Origin: Ornithobacterium rhinotracheale DSM 15997
Lineage (GTDB): Bacteria; Bacteroidota; Bacteroidia; Flavobacteriales; Weeksellaceae
Direction: 5' to 3'
Assembly (NCBI RefSeq): GCF_000265465.1
Contig: NC_018016.1
Location: forward strand, 873,501 to 937,500
Length of the DNA stretch: 64,000 nucleotides
The position numbers were made by a program, and so were the translations under genes. The notes beneath the pieces were generated by a model. That model had not been told where the DNA came from. It saw only the letters and a program-made list of their open reading frames with translations, and did no database searches. The stretch's first letter is position 1. Every line of letters begins with the position of its first letter. Positions 53,329-59,232 of this stretch are shown piece by piece.

Positions 53329-53366
53329 ATCGGTTTTTTAATATTTTTTAAAACCGATTATTTTTA
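53329..53366. terminator. Bidirectional intrinsic terminator between convergent genes
   Basis: AATCGGTTTT (53329-53338) pairs with AAAACCGATT (53350-53359), with A- and T-rich flanks on both sides, so it serves the unknown gene (plus) and the carboxylase gene (minus). Confidence 0.75.
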
Positions 53367-54983
53367 AACCTGAATTACTCCTAGATTAAATCGCTCAGTA
53401 ATTGGAGCGTGATTCGCCGCTTCAATCCCCATGCTGATCCATTTTCGGGTATCGGTAGGCGAAATGATTTCATCTACCCACAAACGAGCTGCTGCATATT
53501 CAGGCTGTGTTTGCTTATCATATTTTTGCGTGATTTCTTGCAACAATTCATTTTTTTGCTCGTCGCTCAATGGCTCTTTGCTTTGCGATGCTTGAATTTG
53601 CAAAAGCACTTTTGCCGCTTGGGCACCACCCATCACCGCCATTTTTGCACTGTGCCAAGCGAATATCAATCGCGGATCGTAGGCTTTGCCACACATAGCA
53701 TAATTTCCTGCACCATAGGAATTTCCCACAATCACAGAGAATTTTGGCACCACCGAATTGGCTACCGCATTCACCATTTTAGCCCCATCTTTTATAATCC
53801 CGCCATGCTCCGATTTAGAGCCAACCATAAAGCCCGTAACATCGGTTAAGAAAACAAGTGGAATTTTCTTTTGGTTGCAATTTGCCATAAAACGCGTTGC
53901 CTTGTCTGCCGAATCGGAATAAATCACGCCCCCAAACTGCATTTCGCCTTGCTTGGATTTTACAATTTTTCGTTGATTGGCGACAATTCCTACCGCCCAG
54001 CCTTCGATTCGGGCATAGCCACAAATAATGCTTTGCCCATAGCCCGCTTTGTATTCATCAAAAGAATCGGCATCAATCACTCGGTCGATGATTTCGTACA
54101 TATCATATTGTTCGGCACGGGAGCTCGGCAAAATGCCCATAATTTCTTCAGGATTTTTGGCAGGTGCTTTGGCTTTAACTCTATTAAATCCAGCTTTAGG
54201 CTCCTCGCCTATTTTTCCCATGATGGATTTAATTCGGTCGAGAGCCTCTTTGTCATCTTTAGCCTTAAAATCAGTTACTCCACTGATTTCGCATTGTGTA
54301 GTCGCTCCGCCCAAAGTTTCAATGTCTACTTCTTCGCCAATGGCTGCTTTTACCAAGTAAGGTCCTGCCAAGAAAATACTTCCTGTTTTGTCCACAATCA
54401 TGGCTTCGTCGCTCATAATCGGCAAATAGGCACCCCCCGCCACACAACTGCCCATAATGGCGGCAATTTGTGTAATGCCCATGGCACTCATTTTGGCGTT
54501 ATTTCTAAAAATTCGCCCGAAATGCTCTTTATCAGGGAATATTTCATCTTGCATGGGTAGATAGACACCTGCACTGTCTACCAAATAGATAATCGGCAAT
54601 CGGTTTTCCATCGCAATTTCTTGCGCACGCAAATTCTTCTTGCCCGTAATCGGGAACCACGCACCCGCTTTCACGGTGGCATCGTTGGCTACTACCACAC
54701 ATTGCTTGCCCGAAACATAGCCTATCTTTACCACCACGCCCCCTGCAGGACAACCGCCATGCTCAGGATACATTTCATAGCCTGCAAAAGTGCCGATTTC
54801 TATACTTTCGGCATCGTCATCGAGCAAGTAATCAATGCGTTCGCGTGCGGTGAGTTTTCCTTTGGCGTGTAGTTTTTCAATCTTCTTTTCGCCACCGCCT
54901 TGGTGAATTTTAGCTATTTTTCTTCTTAAATCGCTTAGGGCTAATTTATTTTCGTCTTCTCTTTTATTGAAGTTTAAATCCAT
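53364..54983 (-). CDS. Acyl-CoA carboxylase, carboxyltransferase (beta) subunit
   Basis: Crotonase-fold carboxyltransferase moving CO2 from carboxybiotin to an acyl-CoA such as propionyl-CoA. Two crotonase halves are visible: N-terminal GKLTARERIDYLLD, YPEHGGCPAGGVV and SVGGAYLP-type VAGGAYLPIM, and C-terminal FLTDVTGFMVGSKSEHGGIIKDGAKM with GNSYGAGNYAMCGKAYDP and FAWHSAKMAVMGGAQA. At 539 aa it is the full two-domain length. The biotin carboxylase and carrier are not adjacent. The MCC/PCC class is clear; the exact substrate is not. Confidence 0.9.
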   Translation of the reverse strand: MDLNFNKREDENKLALSDLRRKIAKIHQGGGEKKIEKLHAKGKLTARERIDYLLDDDAESIEIGTFAGYEMYPEHGGCPAGGVVVKIGYVSGKQCVVVANDATVKAGAWFPITGKKNLRAQEIAMENRLPIIYLVDSAGVYLPMQDEIFPDKEHFGRIFRNNAKMSAMGITQIAAIMGSCVAGGAYLPIMSDEAMIVDKTGSIFLAGPYLVKAAIGEEVDIETLGGATTQCEISGVTDFKAKDDKEALDRIKSIMGKIGEEPKAGFNRVKAKAPAKNPEEIMGILPSSRAEQYDMYEIIDRVIDADSFDEYKAGYGQSIICGYARIEGWAVGIVANQRKIVKSKQGEMQFGGVIYSDSADKATRFMANCNQKKIPLVFLTDVTGFMVGSKSEHGGIIKDGAKMVNAVANSVVPKFSVIVGNSYGAGNYAMCGKAYDPRLIFAWHSAKMAVMGGAQAAKVLLQIQASQSKEPLSDEQKNELLQEITQKYDKQTQPEYAAARLWVDEIISPTDTRKWISMGIEAANHAPITERFNLGVIQV

Positions 54984-55005
54984 GATGTGTGGTTATAAAA
55001 CTTTA

Positions 55006-55013
55006 CAAAATTA
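55006..55013 (-). promoter_or_regulatory. Possible -7 element of the carboxyltransferase promoter
   Basis: TAATTTTG on the minus strand, 23 bases before the start. The -33 position has no TTG. Confidence 0.35.
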
Positions 55014-55108
55014 AGTTTCTTATTTTAGAATTTAAAATTTAATCCATAGGAACAAAAATTTGATTTTTGATACATTTTTATTCTTTTCTCAACTATGATT
55101 TATTCCAC

Positions 55109-55144
55109 AAAAAAATCCGATACTCAAAAACTAAGTATCGGATT
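55109..55144 (-). terminator. Intrinsic terminator after the esterase gene
   Basis: On the minus strand AATCCGATAC (55144-55135) pairs with GTATCGGATT (55123-55114) and is followed by TTTTTTTG. It lies 22 bases past the esterase stop. Confidence 0.8.
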
Positions 55145-55165
55145 ATTGTTTTCAATCTGCTTTTT

Positions 55166-56050
55166 TCATTCACAAACCTGTCTATAAATCCCAAAGCATT
55201 GAGGTGCTTTCATCATCCTTAGTAAGGCTCTGCGCATATTGCTATTAGAAAACTGTTTATCCGTTGCATGTTTCCCGCCCTCTATCGCATAAAAATATAT
55301 CGGACTTTGGCTATCATGGTATTCTGCATAGTAAAAATCTTTGTCCGATGAGGGTGAACTACCCTTTAAGTATTTTATCTCTATCGGTGGTTGTTTTAAA
55401 CCATCATGCAATGACCATTTCTTTACCGTTTCCTTTATACTCTCAAAATTAGGACTTATAACTCCATACTTTCCTTTTCCTCCTTGGTATGGCACCGTTT
55501 CATCGGCTATGCCATGCACAAATATCATCGGTACTTTTGAGGCGCCTTGCGGAATCACATGCCACTTGGTAAAACTCATAGAGCGAATAATAGCTCCTCT
55601 AAATAAATTTGTCTCCTCGAGCATCTTCATTGCCATGGCTCCTCCATTGCTAAAACCATACACATAAACCTTCTCTGAATCAAAACTATTGCCTAGTTTC
55701 TTTTTTACCTCATCATAAACCCTTTGGATATATGATACATCATCTGCTCCACCAAGTGAGGTTTCTTTCCATGTATTCCATACATTGCCTACAAAAGGCT
55801 TTTTCTCTCCCTCGGGGCGTACAGAAATGTACTGCAATTCGTCTATTAGCTTTTGGTTATACATCTGGGTCTTGTCTTTCCCAAAAGAGTGCAACTCAAA
55901 TACAATGGGATAGCTTTGGCTTGCCTTGTAATTGCTCGGGGTGCTCACTTGGTAAGCCCTGCCCGATACCTCTAAGTCTTGATTGCCTGGCTTGAGCTGC
56001 GCCCAAAGGCTGAACGGGACTAGAAGTAGTATACTTATTATTTGCCTCAT
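55166..56050 (-). CDS. Secreted alpha/beta-hydrolase (PHB-depolymerase/feruloyl-esterase-like)
   Basis: Exported esterase. Signal peptide ends near LWAQL. The catalytic triad is visible: Ser in YGFSNGGAMA (about residue 132), Asp in HGIADETVPY (about 181) and His in IEGGKHATDK (about 260); an oxyanion-hole block ELHSFGKDKTQMY lies near 50. At 294 aa it is a compact LpqC-like enzyme. It follows the GRVGIN surface-protein gene on the same strand, but a hairpin terminator separates them, so its expression may be partly independent. Substrate unknown; the family cleaves polyesters and aromatic esters. Confidence 0.85.
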   Translation of the reverse strand: MRQIISILLLVPFSLWAQLKPGNQDLEVSGRAYQVSTPSNYKASQSYPIVFELHSFGKDKTQMYNQKLIDELQYISVRPEGEKKPFVGNVWNTWKETSLGGADDVSYIQRVYDEVKKKLGNSFDSEKVYVYGFSNGGAMAMKMLEETNLFRGAIIRSMSFTKWHVIPQGASKVPMIFVHGIADETVPYQGGKGKYGVISPNFESIKETVKKWSLHDGLKQPPIEIKYLKGSSPSSDKDFYYAEYHDSQSPIYFYAIEGGKHATDKQFSNSNMRRALLRMMKAPQCFGIYRQVCE

Positions 56051-56065
56051 TCTATCTTGCTTTTT

Positions 56066-56108
56066 TTAAAACCTAAGTTTGCTACCAAAGAGCAAACTTA
56101 GGCTTTTT
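56066..56108. terminator. Intrinsic terminator between the surface-protein and esterase genes
   Basis: A perfect 12-bp stem, CCTAAGTTTGCT (56072-56083) with AGCAAACTTAGG (56091-56102). Flanks are T/A-rich, with TTTT following on the minus strand and CTTTTT on the plus strand. Confidence 0.8.
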
Positions 56109-56119
56109 ATTCTTATTCA

Positions 56120-57784
56120 TTATTTAGACAATAATGCCTCTAATTTTGCTAAACGAGCCTCTAACTCTTGGATTTTGGCATCTTTAGCTTTTAGAGCTTT
56201 GTCTTGCTCTATGCTGTGCAAGTATAGCTCCTCGATTTTCTCTACGTTGGTAAGCTGTGTTGCCATTAAATCTACATAGCCTTGTTTTTGGATTTGCTTA
56301 GCTGAGGCATAGCCTGGCAAGTGACCATTTTGTTTTACATAGTCTTCTACTTGGCTTAGGCTTTTAAATTTATAATCTGCCTTGATGCTTGAATTTCCTT
56401 GGTAATAGTCCTCAAATACATAATCTGGGAAAATCCCTGCACCATTGGCTCCTAAGAAAGACTCTGCTTTTACATTGCCCGCTACTTCTAATTTTTCTTC
56501 TGGAACGTCTACGCCAATACCTACACTATCCCCAAAACGGATTTTACCACTGTCTGTATAGATAGCATAGTTCCTTTCTGATCCTCTGTTAATATCAGTA
56601 ATTTTAACACCATAATGTTGCTTAACTGAGCCCTTAGGAATATCAAAGTAATATGTAGCCCCAGCTAATAATTCTATACTTCCTGTAAAATTAGTTCCTC
56701 CTGTTACTTGGGATTTATTAGCCACGAGTGCAGCTATTTTATTTGCAGAACCGCTTAAACTCACTAAATTGAGTGTTGCGGAAGCCTGATTGATAGTCCC
56801 AGTCCCTCTCGGTGTCAAATAACTACGAGTTCCCTCCATGTATGGGAGGTGCTTAGTTGCATAAGAAGAAGCTTGATTATAGGAACCTATTAGGTTAGCT
56901 GCCTCTCCTTTATTTCGCAAAAATACTCCATTGAATGCCCCCAGCATATAATCTACCTTTCCTGCGCCAAAATGCTCTACTCTATTTACTCCAGCATATA
57001 ATCCTTGATAGTTTTTAGTAGATTTTTCATTAACATTTAAAAGATTATAAACATTATTAAAACTATTATAATGAGGATCTTGTTCATTCTCGTCTACCAA
57101 CAAAATATTAGTATTAAAGTTTTTCTCTTTAATTTTAGGATCTTTGAAAACTGTTGGTACCTTATCAGCATAACCCAAATTAAAAACAGAAGTATTTGAA
57201 TAGTTTGATTGAGATAAATCCAATGGAATAGTACTTATACCATTATTAGGAGCTATCATAGTTATCTCTCTATCTTTCAATGCAGGCACACTATTATACG
57301 CTCCTTTAGCTGTATAAAGTACATTTCTTAACTTTTTAAATTCTGGAGCAACCAATTTCACATCTCCATTTGGTTGCTTTTGCCAGATATCATCATTCGC
57401 ACCGCCGCCTTTGCCTACACTCTTTACCCATTCGGTCCCATCAAAGTAGTAGTAGCCTTTGGCGTCTATTTTGGCTACTTTAGGGTCTGACCCTGAATAT
57501 GATGCTATCAATCCTCCTTTATTAGCATCATCTACCACATACACCAAGGTACCCTCTACGGGTGCCGTAATCTTCGCTACTCTTGATTTGCTCAGCTGTG
57601 GTGCCATAATCCCCTCGTTGGTCGTTGCATCTTTATTATCCTCAGACATTTGGACATCTAAAGTTGCCTTTGGCTCTGGGGCATTAATCCCTACCCTTCC
57701 TGTTGGCTTCTTCTGTGCTGTTACACTTACACTCATTGCTAATAGCATTAAAGCTCCTAATTTGTACATTTTCTTTTTCATCAT
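56120..57784 (-). CDS. Secreted GRVGIN surface protein with endosialidase-chaperone-like C-terminus
   Basis: 554-aa exported protein, signal peptide ending near SVTAQ. The N-terminal block GRVGINAPEPKATLDV matches that of the module-1 protein. The middle is Ser/Asn/Gly-rich beta structure; about residues 420-554 (VGIDVPEEKLEVAGNVKAES, FPDYVFEDYYQGN, LSQVEDYVKQNGHLPGYASA, coiled coil KIEELYLHSIEQDKALKAK) resemble the C-terminal intramolecular chaperone region of phage tail fibres and Bacteroidota fibre-like proteins. This points to a trimeric fibre or adhesin. It follows the HU-like gene by 177 bases and is its probable functional partner. Confidence 0.82.
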   Translation of the reverse strand: MMKKKMYKLGALMLLAMSVSVTAQKKPTGRVGINAPEPKATLDVQMSEDNKDATTNEGIMAPQLSKSRVAKITAPVEGTLVYVVDDANKGGLIASYSGSDPKVAKIDAKGYYYFDGTEWVKSVGKGGGANDDIWQKQPNGDVKLVAPEFKKLRNVLYTAKGAYNSVPALKDREITMIAPNNGISTIPLDLSQSNYSNTSVFNLGYADKVPTVFKDPKIKEKNFNTNILLVDENEQDPHYNSFNNVYNLLNVNEKSTKNYQGLYAGVNRVEHFGAGKVDYMLGAFNGVFLRNKGEAANLIGSYNQASSYATKHLPYMEGTRSYLTPRGTGTINQASATLNLVSLSGSANKIAALVANKSQVTGGTNFTGSIELLAGATYYFDIPKGSVKQHYGVKITDINRGSERNYAIYTDSGKIRFGDSVGIGVDVPEEKLEVAGNVKAESFLGANGAGIFPDYVFEDYYQGNSSIKADYKFKSLSQVEDYVKQNGHLPGYASAKQIQKQGYVDLMATQLTNVEKIEELYLHSIEQDKALKAKDAKIQELEARLAKLEALLSK

Positions 57785-57870
57785 TCTCTTGTTTTAAAAA
57801 TGAAACTTTGTTTTTTGTTTTAATATTTATATTTTTTTTACTTCTTGCTGCTGTGCAGGGATGTTGTCAT

Positions 57871-57887
57871 GCTGAATTTAGTTCAGC
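57871..57887. repeat. Short palindrome of the GCTGAA-TTCAGC repeat type
   Basis: GCTGAATTTAGTTCAGC forms a 6-bp stem inside TGTCATGCTGAA…CAGCTTCTC. This resembles the short intergenic palindromes common in Flavobacteriia genomes. A single copy lies in this window. Confidence 0.45.
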
Positions 57888-57900
57888 TTCTCTAAAAAAT

Positions 57901-57959
57901 TTCCTAGCGTGGAATTTTTATTTTCCTAGCGTGAAAATTTATTTTTCCACGCTAGGGAA
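57901..57959 (-). repeat. Triple CTAGCGTG motif forming an alternative hairpin/terminator
   Basis: TTCCTAGCGTGGAA (57901-57914), TTCCTAGCGTGAAA (57923-57936) and the inverted TTCCACGCTAGGGAA (57945-57959). The inverted copy can pair with either of the two direct copies, giving two mutually exclusive hairpins directly after the HU-like stop. Confidence 0.6.
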
Positions 57960-57961
57960 TT

Positions 57962-58357
57962 TTATTCGCCTGCCTTTACTTTTTCATAGCTTAGATTATT
58001 CAGCATTTTCTTTAAATCTGTACCAGGGGTAAAGATTACTTTGGCTCCTCGTATGGCGTGTTGCGTTACTTCTTCTTCCTTGCCTTTCCCCTCGCTACTG
58101 ATATTTACTCGCATACTCCCTAATTCACCCAAACGCACAATTTGACCCTCTGACAAGGAGGACTGCATCACATCTACCAACGCATACACTACTGCCTTGA
58201 TGTCGGCTCCGCTTACGGTGCTGATTTTCTCGATGTCTTTGATTAAGCCTGCTAGGCTTTTCTCTTTTCCATACACTGGAGAGGCGTAATACTTCTTCGC
58301 ACCTCCGCCCTTTACACCAGGCTGTCCTTTTTGAATAACTTTAAATTCTATTGGCAT
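57962..58357 (-). CDS. HU-related DNA-binding protein (module 2)
   Basis: Paralogue of the module-1 protein: 131 aa, N-terminal extension (MPIEFKVIQKGQPGVKGGGA), HU-like core with SGADIKAVVYALVDVMQSSL, GQIVRLGELGSMRVNISS and an end VIFTPGTDLKKMLNNL. It is upstream of the GRVGIN surface-protein gene on the same strand, whereas in module 1 the surface gene comes first. Its leader shares an AT-rich block (ATAAAGTATAATTTAAAAAA) with the leader of the module-1 surface gene. Binding target unknown. Confidence 0.85.
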   Translation of the reverse strand: MPIEFKVIQKGQPGVKGGGAKKYYASPVYGKEKSLAGLIKDIEKISTVSGADIKAVVYALVDVMQSSLSEGQIVRLGELGSMRVNISSEGKGKEEEVTQHAIRGAKVIFTPGTDLKKMLNNLSYEKVKAGE

Positions 58358-58408
58358 TTCTTACTTTTTTTAAATTATACTTTATGTTTTATTTTTTCTA
58401 TATCATGG

Positions 58409-58447
58409 GGGATTTTGTAACTCCTCACTATTACTTTACAAAATCCC
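58409..58447 (-). repeat. Hairpin in the leader of HU module 2
   Basis: GGGATTTTGTAA (58409-58420) and TTACAAAATCCC (58436-58447) are exact complements around a 15-base loop. The module-1 copy has the same arms but with 464 bases inserted in the loop. Confidence 0.75.
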
Positions 58448-58503
58448 AAAGAACTTCTCATTTGTATAATGGTACAGCCTTAGGGCTGTTGGCTTATTTC
58501 ATT

Positions 58504-58546
58504 AAAAAAAGCCTTACCGTGGCGTAGGAATTTCCACAGCAAGGCT
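58504..58546 (-). terminator. Intrinsic terminator in the conserved non-coding region, copy 2
   Basis: On the minus strand AGCCTTGCTGTGG pairs with CCACGGTAAGGCT across a short AT-rich centre, followed by TTTTTTT. The stem differs in several positions from copy 1 but keeps pairing. Confidence 0.75.
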
Positions 58547-58874
58547 AAAACTTAAAAACATTGTCTGCTATTCTCATAGCAAACCTTTCTCCATAACTCC
58601 TTTGGGCTCTCGACCAAAAAAATTAAGTATGAAAAAAATCTCTCTATTAGGAAGCTCGTTCCTCGAGAGTGCATGAAAAAAAGTATTTTACAGTGTGCGA
58701 CACTGCAAAAACATAAAGCCAAAGCTCCTAATCGGAACTTTGGCTTTTGTCTTTTTATACAATATAGCATTGCTAGCACTAAGCTAGTACTGCTGTTTTT
58801 TATCTTTAAATTAAATGGGAAACTATTTGCACAAGCAAATAACAGAAAGTAACTTACATGCGCGTAACTACCTT

Positions 58875-58898
58875 TGTGTGTGTGTGTGTGTGTGTGTG
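58875..58898. repeat. (TG)12 dinucleotide tract in copy 2
   Basis: Twelve uninterrupted TG units. The equivalent tract in copy 1 (19533-19548) is TG4-CG-TG3, interrupted. Uninterrupted dinucleotide runs of this size change length by slippage. Confidence 0.85.
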
Positions 58899-58988
58899 TT
58901 TACACTTTTTCTTGAGCTAGGCAAGAAAAACTTGTTAAACTTATCACAATTCATTATATGTTGCACACTTTGTTTCATAAAGTTGGAG

Positions 58989-59018
58989 CAAAGCTATGAA
59001 ATGTTTTAGAATATGCAA
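58989..59018 (-). promoter_or_regulatory. Promoter-like site of the conserved non-coding region, copy 2
   Basis: Minus strand: CTTG (TTG at 59018-59016), 19-base spacer, TAGCTTTG (58996-58989). It matches the copy-1 site, and both fit the Bacteroidota consensus. Confidence 0.5.
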
Positions 59019-59139
59019 GGATTTGGTATGTTAATTTTTTTGTTTCCATTTATTTAAAAGTGGCAAAAAAGTGAAGCCTCGCCGTTTGCCCCTTTGTGCA
59101 AATTACCACATCTAGCCCTAGAGTTTAGATTTTTATTCT

Positions 59140-59147
59140 TAAATTTG
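59140..59147 (+). promoter_or_regulatory. Possible -7 element upstream of the TPR gene
   Basis: TAAATTTG on the plus strand, 86 bases before the ATG at 59233. The -33 position has no clear TTG. Confidence 0.3.
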
Positions 59148-59232
59148 AGGACGAGTATAAACTGCCTATGTTTTTTCCCAGTTTTGGAGAGATTAAAGAT
59201 AGGCATGTTTTAATCCAAAATAATATTTATTT

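Larger units (their letters stand above)
58504..58982 (-). ncRNA. Candidate structured RNA or attenuated leader, copy 2
   Basis: Inferred transcript from the promoter-like site at 58989-59018 to the terminator. Same order of elements as copy 1: CTTTTTCTTG hairpin (58905-58931), (CA)12 tract, AAAGCCAAAG hairpin (58715-58747), CAGTGT-CACTG hairpin, CTCTCG/CGAGAG pair with inner GGAA/TTCC, GCTAT-GAGA-ATAGC hairpin (58567-58580) and terminator. Lies about 150 bases above the HU-like gene. No promoter-like site was found between the terminator and that gene, which favours a leader controlled by read-through over a separate RNA. Confidence 0.45.

Noticed and set aside
53409-54872. Long plus-strand frames opposite the acyl-CoA carboxylase gene
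   Set aside because: They are antisense shadows with poor composition and no domains; the minus-strand gene is well supported.
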